Shown here: one piece after another, positions 1 through 5,588 of the stretch
How positions within the stretch are numbered: the stretch's first letter is position 1
Layout: each line of letters starts with the position of its first letter
Source of the DNA: Sphingomonadales bacterium
Lineage (GTDB): Bacteria > Pseudomonadota > Alphaproteobacteria > Sphingomonadales > Sphingomonadaceae
Direction: 5' to 3'
DNA: 5,588 nucleotides
Assembly: GCA_018067055.1 (NCBI GenBank)
Contig: JAGPVK010000044.1
Location: 1-5,588 of the forward strand
The notes under the pieces: model-generated
What the model was told of the DNA's origin: nothing
The model's database searches: none
What the model saw: only the letters and a program-made list of their open reading frames with translations
Program-made: the position numbers and the translations under genes

Positions 1-69
1 GAAGGGCGCTTGTCGCAACTCTTGGCGCAAACCAGCACCATAGCGACAGACGCACCTTCTCGAGATGGC

Positions 70-87
70 CCCCTGCCTTCGCAGGGG
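70..87. repeat. Strong hairpin just past terL stop, probable REP-like palindrome
   Basis: A perfect 7-bp stem (CCCCTGC/GCAGGGG) with a 4-nt loop begins 4 bases beyond the terL stop codon. On the minus strand the loop reads GAAG. There is no T-run after it, so it is not a classical intrinsic terminator. The G+C-rich stem with the core CTGCGAAGGCAG resembles dispersed extragenic palindromes that I recall from sphingomonad genomes; that family assignment is recollection, not a search. It could still protect the 3' end of the terS-terL mRNA or slow transcription. The remaining bases to the window edge (1-69) contain an 8-bp palindrome TCTCGAGA (58-65) and no gene I can support. Confidence 0.55.
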
Positions 88-91
88 AACA

Positions 92-1513
92 TCACCGCAC
101 CCGCGGCACCCGCTCTTTCCCCAGCATCAATTCCGTCAGCGCCCAGACCAAAGCATCCGCCCGGTCCGGCGAACGCCCCGGCCCTTCATAACCGCCACCA
201 ATCAGCAGCCCGCACATCTCGTCCTCGAGCTGCGGGAACGCGCCAGCATGATGCACCCGGTCATTTTCATAGAGCGCCGCCACCGGCTCCGCCCGCGCAA
301 CCTTGCCGCGTGCGGCGTGGACCAGCTTGACAGGCAGCGAAATTTTCGCCGCATGCAGCACCGATTTGACCATCGCCCCGCCCTGATTGGCTTCGGCGAT
401 TACGCGGTCGGCATCGAAGCGATCCGCCGCATCGGCCACCTTGCGCGCCCAGGTTTCCGGACTGGCCTTTTCCACGCTGCAATCGGCCAGCACATAGGCT
501 TTGCCATCCGCGCCCAGCCCGGCGACGATTATGCCGCAAGCATCTCCAGTCTTGGAGGCCGGCGGATCAACACCAATGACTATGCGCGACATAACGTCCG
601 TCATCCCGGACTTGATCCGGGATCCAGAGCCTCTGAAGGCACCCTTATGACCATCCGGATTTGCCAATCCAGACGCTCTGGATGCTGAAACAAGTTCAGC
701 ATGACGAATAACACCAACCCTACACCCCTCAATCATAGCCCTTGTCCACAGCGCCCCTTCGACATCCTCGATCAGCACCCCATCCAGCTCCTGTCGCCCC
801 AGCCGGGTCCCACGATAATCCGCTTCCATCGTCGTCAGAAAAGTCACCGGCAGATGCAGATCATTATCCTGCGTCCGCCCGGTCGTGATCGCCACCTCCC
901 CGCTCACCAGCGCCCGCACCAGCGCCACCGGGCGCGGCGTCGTCGTCGCCACCAGCTGTGGCCGAAACCCGAGACGCAAACCCATTTTCAGATTGTCCCA
1001 GGCCGCTTCCGCCTGCCCGGCATTGTTCATCCACTTGGCAATCTCGTCGCACCACGCATGGCTATGCTGCGGCCCGCGCAAGCCCTCCGGCTCGGCAGCC
1101 GAATAGAGATGCGCCTGCGCGCCATTGTTCCAGGTCAGCCGCTTCAGCGACGGCTCCCACGCCGGCCGCTGGTCGGGCGGCGCGATCGACAGCAATCCGC
1201 TTTCGCCCTCGACCATCACCGTCCGGGTTTCGGCATAATTGGCCCCGACCAGCGCAAAGCGGGCGCTGCCATCGCCTTCGGCAATCTGGCGCACCCATTC
1301 CGCCCCAGCCCGGGTCTTGCCAAAGCCGCGCCCCGCCATGATCAGCCAGATCGACCAGTCGCCGGCTGGTGGCCTTTGTCCGGGCCGCGCCCAGAAATGC
1401 CAGCGATAGAAAAATTCCTGCTGTTCTTGTACGGTCAGCGAAGAGAAAAACGCATTGCGCTCCCGCGCCGTCCATTCGGCAAAAAGCTCCGCCTCGGAAA
1501 TATCATTCATCAT
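92..1513 (-). CDS. terL: Phage/GTA-type terminase large subunit with in-frame repeat insertion
   Basis: Packaging motor ATPase and headful nuclease that pumps DNA into a phage or gene-transfer-agent prohead. It has 473 residues. The N-terminal ATPase shows a Walker A-like GRGFGKT (61-67), a Walker B with AWCDE (153-157) and a TTTP coupling motif (190-193). The C-terminal RNase H-like nuclease shows GVDPP with D316, acidic D344 and E374, and a final DRADAL with D453 as the probable last metal ligand. Residues 270-305 (HAELVSAS ... SRIKSGMT) are not terminase sequence: they are the translation of a palindromic repeat pair inserted in frame in the linker ten residues before D316. All recognisable motifs remain, so the protein may still work. 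The start is ATG at 1513, followed by a second ATG; it overlaps the terS stop by 11 bp and has no clear Shine-Dalgarno sequence, which suggests translational coupling. The overall type resembles alphaproteobacterial GTA g2-like terminases, but a prophage terminase is possible. No portal gene starts in the 91 bp left of it. Confidence 0.94.
   Translation of the reverse strand: MMNDISEAELFAEWTARERNAFFSSLTVQEQQEFFYRWHFWARPGQRPPAGDWSIWLIMAGRGFGKTRAGAEWVRQIAEGDGSARFALVGANYAETRTVMVEGESGLLSIAPPDQRPAWEPSLKRLTWNNGAQAHLYSAAEPEGLRGPQHSHAWCDEIAKWMNNAGQAEAAWDNLKMGLRLGFRPQLVATTTPRPVALVRALVSGEVAITTGRTQDNDLHLPVTFLTTMEADYRGTRLGRQELDGVLIEDVEGALWTRAMIEGCRVGVIRHAELVSASRASGLANPDGHKGAFRGSGSRIKSGMTDVMSRIVIGVDPPASKTGDACGIIVAGLGADGKAYVLADCSVEKASPETWARKVADAADRFDADRVIAEANQGGAMVKSVLHAAKISLPVKLVHAARGKVARAEPVAALYENDRVHHAGAFPQLEDEMCGLLIGGGYEGPGRSPDRADALVWALTELMLGKERVPRVR
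599..706. repeat. Inverted pair of REP-like palindromes (BIME-like) inside terL
   Basis: Two related units lie head to head. Unit 1 (600 to about 638) has the perfect hairpin ATCCCGGA-CTTGA-TCCGGGAT (603-623). Unit 2 (about 669-705), read on the opposite strand, has ATGCTGAA-CTTGT-TTCAGCAT (682-702). Both begin GTCAT at their outer edge, share the loop core CTTG, and continue CCAGAGC.TCTG, which itself can form a small secondary hairpin. A unique spacer of about 30 bp (639-668) separates them. The block bounded by CGTCAT and ATGACG is 108 bp, exactly 36 codons, and has no stop in the terL frame. ATAAC occurs on both sides (591-595 and 708-712) and could be a 5-bp target duplication or chance. 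The layout matches bacterial interspersed mosaic elements made of paired REPs, which are usually extragenic and moved by RAYT-type transposases; no such gene is in the window. Confidence 0.85.
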
Positions 1514-1991
1514 TATCGGACGTCGATTGCTTTCCCTCTCCTTCGGCCATTGCCCGGCGGCGCAGCAGCTTCATCCGCATGTCCCCGAGTTTGCGGTCAA
1601 GATCGATGCGCACCTGCTCGGGATTGATGTCCTCCTCTATGGCGCGGGCCAACGCCACCATCTGCTTGTGCGCCAGCAACAATTTTACGCCAACGCCGTC
1701 ATTATACTGCCTGACCATCGCGATTTGCTCGCCCTCGTGAAAAACAGGTCGTTCGACGCCATTGCGGGCACGGTCGAGCATATCCATTTCAAGCAATTCG
1801 TAACCGGCGGCTAAGGATCGCATCCATTGCCTGAAAAACTCCGGATCGCGCTCGCGCCAGCTGTACACGGTCGACACCGCAACACCCGCGGCCTTCGCCG
1901 AATTTGCCACATGCGAGCTTATCGCAAGCTCTTTCAGGAACTTCAGCTTGCGCCTGTTGTCATAACATCCCCTGACTTCTGATTTTGGCAT
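1503..1991 (-). CDS. terS: Phage/GTA-type terminase small subunit
   Basis: Small terminase subunit, expected to form a ring that recognises or presents DNA to the large subunit. With the ATG at 1991 it has 162 residues. This start is preferred because GGAG lies 6 bases upstream; a TTG 14 codons further up would start inside the T-run of a terminator and is unlikely. Residues about 12-50 form a helix-turn-helix of the homeodomain-like type (KFLKELA ... AKAAGVAVSTVYSWRERD). The central helical part contains RARNGVERPVFHEGE and VRQYNDGVGVKLLLAHK, a pattern familiar from alphaproteobacterial phage and GTA small terminases. The C-terminus (DLDRKLGDMRMKLLRRR and an acidic tail) is charged and probably helical. 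Its stop overlaps the terL start by 11 bp, so the two are one transcriptional and translational unit. Function is inferred from position plus the HTH and central motif, because small terminases are poorly conserved. Confidence 0.85.
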   Translation of the reverse strand: MPKSEVRGCYDNRRKLKFLKELAISSHVANSAKAAGVAVSTVYSWRERDPEFFRQWMRSLAAGYELLEMDMLDRARNGVERPVFHEGEQIAMVRQYNDGVGVKLLLAHKQMVALARAIEEDINPEQVRIDLDRKLGDMRMKLLRRRAMAEGEGKQSTSDNDE

Positions 1992-2031
1992 ATAATACTC
2001 CGTACCGGATCGTCGCGAACCGTCCGGGCAC

Positions 2032-2060
2032 AAAAAAGGGCCTTCCGGTCGGAACGGCCC
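2032..2060 (-). terminator. Intrinsic terminator between putative promoter and terS
   Basis: On the minus strand GGGCC-(G bulge)-TTCC, loop GACC, GGAA-GGCCC forms a 9-bp stem (2060 down to 2038) directly followed by six T residues (2037-2032). It ends about 40 bases before the terS ATG. It may end transcripts of the upstream patatin gene, whose own stop at 2164 is not followed by another hairpin with a T-run. It also lies downstream of the candidate promoter at 2152-2124, so it could act as an attenuator for terS-terL or end a small RNA. Confidence 0.75.
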
Positions 2061-2076
2061 CGCCTGTCCGGTGGGG
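2058..2076 (-). promoter_or_regulatory. Hairpin that competes with the terminator (antiterminator-like)
   Basis: On the minus strand CCCCACC, loop GGACA, GGCGGGG gives a 7-bp stem with one A-C mismatch. Its 3' arm uses the three G residues (2060-2058) that begin the terminator stem, so the two hairpins cannot both form fully. This is the geometry of an attenuator, although no ligand-binding or leader-peptide logic can be read from the sequence. It may equally be an upstream hairpin of a short structured RNA. Confidence 0.45.
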
Positions 2077-2123
2077 TCATTCAGAGCCGGTTGGCCCGAA
2101 TCACAATTTCGCGATGTTCCTGA

Positions 2124-2152
2124 TATGTACCTAAACAGCGTGACGATGTCAA
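2124..2152 (-). promoter_or_regulatory. Candidate promoter for the terS leader or a short RNA
   Basis: On the minus strand a perfect TTGACA (2152-2147) is followed after 17 bases by TACATA (2129-2124), a weak -10 box with T, A and A at positions 1, 2 and 4. The start site would fall near 2117, so a transcript stopping at the terminator at 2032 would be about 85 nt long. The position between the patatin stop and terS, and the ideal spacing, support it; the poor -10 keeps confidence low. Confidence 0.4.
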
Positions 2153-2163
2153 GAGTTTTTTAC

Positions 2164-3957
2164 CTATTTGGTAAATTGTTCCTTGAAATCGCTGGTTGGC
2201 AGCACTTGCTCGCTGATATAGTCGGCCGCCATATCCGCCAGTTCCCGGCCCAGATGCCAGTCCAGAATCTGCATATTCGGAATGATTGGCGGATTCACCA
2301 ATATGTCCTGCTCGCCAAGCATTTCCTTCGATGCCATCCGGCTCGCCACCACCATCGACCGCGACATGATTTCGACAATCGACGGGAATTCTGCCTTTCG
2401 CTTGCGGCGCAGAATGACATCTCGCAGCAACGCCCAGCGGCCGCGAATATCGTCATAAAGAACATCGGTGCGCCAGACCTCGTTGGGATCACCCAGCGAC
2501 ACCACGATATTCGGACCCGCCTTGATCCCGTGCATGACCTTGACCGGCACATTGTCGAGCACGCCGCCATCGACCAGGATATTGCTGTCGCTATCGATAA
2601 ACGGCGGCAAGATCGTCGGCAGGGAACCGGACGCCCGGACACATTCCCAGAGCGGGCCGCGCCGGTGGATATGCAGGCCGTTGGTCGACAGATTTGTCGA
2701 GACGCCGAAGAAATTGATCGGCTGGTCGGCAATGTCTCTCGTACCATAGCGGGTTCTCAGTTCGCTATCGAACACCGTCGGGTCGAGCAGCGAGTAGATC
2801 GGCAGGGTGAACCGCCGCATCGCCTTGGCCTGGATGAACATCGCCTCCATCTGGTCGAGCGTCTCATCCACCGACATTCCGCGGGCAATCGCGCCGCCCA
2901 TCGCCGCGCCGGCGCTGGCCCCGCCAATAAAGTCGATCGGAATCTCGGCCTGCTGCAGCGCCTTGATCACGCCGAGATGCGCGCAACCCAGTGCGCCGCC
3001 GCCGGCCAGCACCACGCCGACCGCCCGGCCGGTCAGGAAACGGGCGACCTTGGTAAAATCGGCATCATTGTCGAGCGCGACATGATGGTGCAGTTTTGGC
3101 GCGCGCGGATCAATCCAGTCGCCGCTGTGGCTGATCGTCTTGCCGGCGTTCGAACGAAGCAACAGCAGCGTGCGCTGCGGCTCCGCAATCCAGCGCATCG
3201 CCGCTTCTTCCATCGCATTGGGTGCGGGATCCGTCTGGCCCGGTCGCCCCACCATCACCAGCGCATCGGCATTGCGGCAAACCATCTGCCCCCAGTCTTC
3301 CGAACCGCTGCCGTCGATCAGGATATAGGCACCGGCGGCCTCCTGTTCCGCTAGCCACGCCTGATATTCGTGGGCATCGGCCGCCTCGCTGGTCGCCCGG
3401 TCAAGCGGCACCACCGGTGTCTCCGACCGGACCACCGCTTCAAACGCCTCCGCCAGCCGCGCCAGAAAGCCGTCCGGCATCTGGCTGGTACCAGCGGGCA
3501 ACAGCGCAATCACCCGCGGATTTTTCGCTGTCACAGACGCGGTCCGCGCGGTCGCGACCGCCAGTCTGGCGGATACCAGCTTCAGCATCGCCGCGTTCAG
3601 TTCCGGATGGCGCAGGGCAATATCGTCAAACGCCCGCCGCGACACTTCCAGCACGCTGGAATCGCGCATGGCAATCACATCGGCGGTGCGCTTGCCGCCG
3701 GCAAAAAAGGCGAGTTCGCCGACCGCTTCCCCGGCTTCGATATGGGCGACGATCCTGGCCTGATTGATCACCACCCGGAACCGCCCCGATTCGACAAAAT
3801 AGAGCGCGTCGGCATCGGCGCCCTGCCGCACCAGCGCCTCACCGCCAGCAATATGCCGCACCTCGGAAACGGCCTGCAAAGCCTCCAGAGCTTCCGGCGC
3901 CACCCCTTCAAACAGGGCGTGTCTGCTCAGATCCGGCTTTTCTGTTGGCTCAGCCAC
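2164..3957 (-). CDS. Cyclic-nucleotide-binding domain/patatin-like phospholipase fusion
   Basis: Predicted serine acyl hydrolase of the patatin family, with the domain layout of bacterial neuropathy-target-esterase-like proteins; the likely reaction is hydrolysis of phospholipid or lysophospholipid esters. It has 597 residues. Residues about 11-115 form a cyclic-nucleotide-binding fold whose phosphate-binding cassette (GEAVGELAFFAGGKRTADV, 76-94) keeps the E81 and R90 that in CRP-type domains contact the ribose and phosphate, so real cAMP or cGMP binding is plausible. Residues about 145-300 are a linker domain of the kind seen in these fusions. The patatin domain starts with the oxyanion loop GGGALG (319-324), then the nucleophile elbow G-A-S-A-G with S348, and the DGG motif with D463, so the Ser-Asp dyad is complete. 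No signal peptide or clear transmembrane segment is seen. The start is GTG with GGGGAG 6 bases upstream (3969-3964). It lies 60 bp downstream of the DUF2855 gene on the same strand with no terminator between, so cotranscription is likely. The physiological substrate is unknown. Confidence 0.93.
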   Translation of the reverse strand: MAEPTEKPDLSRHALFEGVAPEALEALQAVSEVRHIAGGEALVRQGADADALYFVESGRFRVVINQARIVAHIEAGEAVGELAFFAGGKRTADVIAMRDSSVLEVSRRAFDDIALRHPELNAAMLKLVSARLAVATARTASVTAKNPRVIALLPAGTSQMPDGFLARLAEAFEAVVRSETPVVPLDRATSEAADAHEYQAWLAEQEAAGAYILIDGSGSEDWGQMVCRNADALVMVGRPGQTDPAPNAMEEAAMRWIAEPQRTLLLLRSNAGKTISHSGDWIDPRAPKLHHHVALDNDADFTKVARFLTGRAVGVVLAGGGALGCAHLGVIKALQQAEIPIDFIGGASAGAAMGGAIARGMSVDETLDQMEAMFIQAKAMRRFTLPIYSLLDPTVFDSELRTRYGTRDIADQPINFFGVSTNLSTNGLHIHRRGPLWECVRASGSLPTILPPFIDSDSNILVDGGVLDNVPVKVMHGIKAGPNIVVSLGDPNEVWRTDVLYDDIRGRWALLRDVILRRKRKAEFPSIVEIMSRSMVVASRMASKEMLGEQDILVNPPIIPNMQILDWHLGRELADMAADYISEQVLPTSDFKEQFTK

Positions 3958-4017
3958 GCAATTCTCCCCGTTGGTGCGACCCCTCGGTGATTCTTATCCG
4001 GTCTTACGCCCTCACAA

Positions 4018-5097
4018 TCAAGACCGCCCCTGATCCATGTGACACATCAAGCCGCGGCTCGGTGCCACCTCGTTGGCAAGCATCGCCAGATAGCCGGATT
4101 GCAGGGCATCTGGCCCTGCCATATCCTCGATCGTCAGATAGGCGCTCGCCCCTTTGACGAAGGCCGCGAATTGCTCGTCGACCCGCGCGCGAAAAGCCGC
4201 TGGTCCGATTTCCTTCATCAGGCTCTCGGCTGCTGTCGGCGCAAAGAACAATTCCGGTTTCGGACCTGTCAGCTCATGGCCACCGCCGCGTTCCTCGACA
4301 TGGGTCGCGCCGACCAGCGAACTGAACTTGAGATTGTCACCCCAATGCTTGTGAATATCCGAAAGCAATTGCCCGTTGCCGGCAAAATCGACCGACACGG
4401 TCGGACGGGCGGCGTCGACTGCCGACAGATCATCATAGCTCACCACCTCGTCATAAAGCCCGCTTTGCTCGACAAACGCCTTGTTTCCTGCCGACGTCAA
4501 TCCAATCCGTTTGATCGCAGGACTGAGATTTTTGGCAACCATCGCCAGACCGAGCGAGGTTTTCGACGATGCGCTGGTCATCACCAGCACCTCCGCCCCG
4601 AACCAGTCATTCGAACGCATGAAATGCTCGATCAGGAAGCTGGTGGTAAACAGCGGCTGAAAGATAGCGCGCCCGGCTTCGTGCGCAGCTGCGTCCGTAC
4701 CCAATCGGTGATATTGATTGTAAATGATCGCCAGCCCCTGCCGGTGCGCGGCGCCGTCGACAAAACCGCCATCCTGCACATTGGCGGGCGTGACCAGCAA
4801 ATGGCTCGCCATCGGCAAATAGCCATAGACCCGCTCGCCGACCGCAATATCGGCATTTTCCGATGCCACAACCCGGGCAAAGCCCCAGACCGGAACAATG
4901 CCCCATTGATCATCGCCGGTCGGAAAGAAATTCCAGTAGCCAAAGCCGTCGCCGACCACCGCATAGGTGATATTATTGGCGGTCAGCGCATATTTTTCGA
5001 TTCCCAGCAAAATCTGCCCCTCTGCCAGAACCGGCACATCACTCTCCTGCCATCGCGATTGCGCCAGATCATCTTTCTTCACCCACAGGCTTTGCAT
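4018..5097 (-). CDS. DUF2855 family protein, MDR-like fold
   Basis: Protein of 359 residues that I recognise as the DUF2855 family, an uncharacterised group related in fold to medium-chain dehydrogenases/reductases. The N-terminal half carries GroES-like features (VWGFARVV ... GERVYGYLP, about 68-96). A segment VLVMTSASSKTSLGLA (about 169-184) sits where the Rossmann nucleotide-binding strand and loop would be, but without a classical GxGxxG, so cofactor binding is uncertain. VDFAGNGQ (about 235-242) resembles the second strand region of such folds. No zinc-ligand cluster is evident. The start is ATG with GGAG 8 bases upstream (5109-5106). It is the first gene of a probable two-gene unit with the patatin-like phospholipase and is divergent from the symporter gene. 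The family has no assigned reaction; a reductase or lipid-related role would be a guess from fold and neighbour only. Confidence 0.88.
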   Translation of the reverse strand: MQSLWVKKDDLAQSRWQESDVPVLAEGQILLGIEKYALTANNITYAVVGDGFGYWNFFPTGDDQWGIVPVWGFARVVASENADIAVGERVYGYLPMASHLLVTPANVQDGGFVDGAAHRQGLAIIYNQYHRLGTDAAAHEAGRAIFQPLFTTSFLIEHFMRSNDWFGAEVLVMTSASSKTSLGLAMVAKNLSPAIKRIGLTSAGNKAFVEQSGLYDEVVSYDDLSAVDAARPTVSVDFAGNGQLLSDIHKHWGDNLKFSSLVGATHVEERGGGHELTGPKPELFFAPTAAESLMKEIGPAAFRARVDEQFAAFVKGASAYLTIEDMAGPDALQSGYLAMLANEVAPSRGLMCHMDQGRS

Positions 5098-5132
5098 CTT
5101 TCAGACTCCATCCGTTTTTCCGGTTTCAGGCC

Positions 5133-5160
5133 AGCATAAGGGCTCGCGACCATTTGGCAA
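5133..5160 (-). promoter_or_regulatory. Candidate promoter of the DUF2855-patatin unit
   Basis: On the minus strand TTGCCA (5160-5155, five of six to consensus) is followed after 16 bases by TATGCT (5138-5133, four of six). It lies 35 bases upstream of the DUF2855 ATG, leaving a normal short leader. The -35 box sits inside the left arm of the 9-bp dyad, which suggests control by whatever binds there. Confidence 0.45.
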
Positions 5161-5174
5161 AAGCATTTGCCAAA
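5153..5174. promoter_or_regulatory. Perfect 9-4-9 dyad, likely operator in divergent intergenic region
   Basis: TTTGGCAAA (5153-5161) and TTTGCCAAA (5166-5174) form a perfect inverted repeat with a 4-base spacer, lying centrally between the divergent DUF2855 and AGCS symporter genes. Each arm contains a TTGCCA-type -35 hexamer, one facing each gene. There is no T-run and the stem is A+T rich, so a protein-binding operator is more likely than a terminator. A second, shorter dyad CAAAT..ATTTG lies at 5201-5215. No regulator gene is in the window. Confidence 0.5.
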
Positions 5175-5194
5175 AACCGCTCGCCTGCTAATCC
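5167..5194 (+). promoter_or_regulatory. Weak candidate promoter of the AGCS symporter gene
   Basis: TTGCCA (5167-5172) is followed after 16 bases by TAATCC (5189-5194), a poor -10 match. It is listed because its -35 box mirrors the one on the other strand within the dyad, and because it lies about 50 bases before the GTG start. Another unseen promoter in 5175-5240 is possible. Confidence 0.22.
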
Positions 5195-5245
5195 TGCCCG
5201 CAAATATGGAATTTGCGCCCGCGCGCGCCATCGGGGAGAATTTTT

Positions 5246-5588
5246 GTGAGTGCAGCACCGGTTTCGGGTTTTGAGGCAGCGATCGTACCGATCACCAATG
5301 TTTCGGATTTCATCTGGGGCGGGACCTGGGAAGGCGCCGAAATACTCCCGATCCCGCCGATGGTTGTGATCCTGCTCGGTGCAGGGATCTATTTCATGGT
5401 CGGCCTCCGCGGCTATCCGCTGCTGCGCCTGTTTCCCTCACTGGCAAATCTGTTCAAAAAATCGACGGGCGAGGGCAAGGGTGAAATCTCGCCGTTCGCA
5501 GCCTTGTCCACGGCGCTCTCCGGTCAGGTTGGCACCGGCAATCTTGCCGGCGTCGCCACCGCCATCACCCTCGGCGGACCTGGCGCTA
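5246..5588 (+). CDS. AGCS-family sodium:alanine/glycine symporter, N-terminal part (cut by window edge)
   Basis: Secondary transporter of the alanine-or-glycine:cation symporter family in the inner membrane, which couples amino-acid uptake to Na+ (or H+). The first 114 residues are visible. After a slightly extended N-terminus comes VSDFIWG (about 19-25), then a first membrane segment around PPMVVILLGAGIYFMVGLRG (about 38-57). The family's conserved block follows: EISPFAALSTALSGQVGTGNLAGVATAI (about 82-109) and GGPGA. In AGCS proteins this block contributes to the substrate and ion site. The GTG start is chosen because GGGGAG lies 7 bases upstream (5233-5238); the nearest upstream ATG (5206) is out of frame and soon stops. 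It is transcribed divergently from DUF2855 and may share the dyad operator. Full family members are roughly 450-550 residues, so most of the gene lies beyond the right edge. Confidence 0.93.
   Translation, partial: MSAAPVSGFEAAIVPITNVSDFIWGGTWEGAEILPIPPMVVILLGAGIYFMVGLRGYPLLRLFPSLANLFKKSTGEGKGEISPFAALSTALSGQVGTGNLAGVATAITLGGPGA

Noticed and set aside
1..55. Open frame starting at 41 or 55 on the minus strand and running off the left edge
   Set aside because: Too short to judge; the only AAGG is badly spaced and the peptide resembles no portal protein or other family I know.
65..688. Long plus-strand open frames across the terL region (65-688 and 701-1627)
   Set aside because: They are antisense to terL, rich in Pro/Arg/His with no recognisable motifs, as expected from high third-position G+C on the opposite strand.
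599..706. The 599-706 palindrome pair as a CRISPR array or terminator
   Set aside because: Only two units, inverted rather than direct, with no T-run; they match a REP pair instead.
1989..1996. Plus-strand TATAAT-like sequence upstream of terS
   Set aside because: It is simply the complement of the A+T-rich ribosome binding/start region, with no -35 box at suitable distance and no plus-strand gene to serve.
1992..2033. Upstream TTG start extending TerS by 14 residues
   Set aside because: The TTG falls in the terminator T-run and has no ribosome binding site, whereas the ATG at 1991 has GGAG at good spacing.
1943..2080. Possible 45-codon leader ORF (ATG at 2080) running through the terminator into terS
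   Set aside because: There is no Shine-Dalgarno before the ATG, no run of regulatory codons, and the frame overlaps the terS start out of phase; it looks like chance.
2071..3354. 427-codon plus-strand open frame opposite the patatin gene
   Set aside because: The minus-strand frame carries complete cNMP-binding and patatin motifs; the plus-strand product has unusual composition, no motif and no ribosome binding site.
4039..5139. 366-codon plus-strand open frame opposite DUF2855
   Set aside because: It is antisense to a recognisable family protein with a good start and Shine-Dalgarno; the composition is shadow-like.

Overview
The window looks like an alphaproteobacterial chromosome segment, most likely from a sphingomonad (Sphingomonadales). 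This rests on moderately high G+C, strongly biased third codon positions, a gene-transfer-agent (GTA)/phage-type terminase pair of the kind common in alphaproteobacteria, and dispersed palindromic repeats of a recognisable alphaproteobacterial type. The assignment is by general recognition, not by a search.

Layout, left to right: (1) 1-91 is a short tail holding a strong hairpin just beyond the stop of the terminase gene, with no gene I can support. (2) 92-1513 (-) encodes a large terminase subunit whose reading frame carries an in-frame 108-bp palindromic repeat pair (599-706), adding 36 residues between the ATPase and nuclease domains. (3) 1503-1991 (-) encodes the small terminase subunit, overlapping the large one by 11 bp. 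(4) 1992-2163 is a leader/intergenic region with a possible minus-strand promoter and then two mutually exclusive hairpins, the second an intrinsic terminator with a six-T tail, all upstream of terS. (5) 2164-3957 (-) encodes a cyclic-nucleotide-binding/patatin-like phospholipase fusion. (6) 4018-5097 (-) encodes a DUF2855 protein of MDR-like fold, probably cotranscribed with the patatin gene. (7) 5098-5245 is a divergent intergenic region with a perfect 9-4-9 dyad overlapping both candidate -35 boxes. (8) 5246 to the right edge (+) is the start of an AGCS-family sodium:amino-acid symporter.

How they work together: terS and terL form the DNA-packaging motor of a phage or GTA head. No portal, capsid or integrase gene is visible, so GTA versus prophage cannot be settled here. 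The patatin and DUF2855 genes look like ordinary cellular genes next to the packaging genes. The most noteworthy points are the repeat pair turned into protein sequence inside terL and the attenuator-like leader before terS. I do not see a convincing wholly new multi-gene system.
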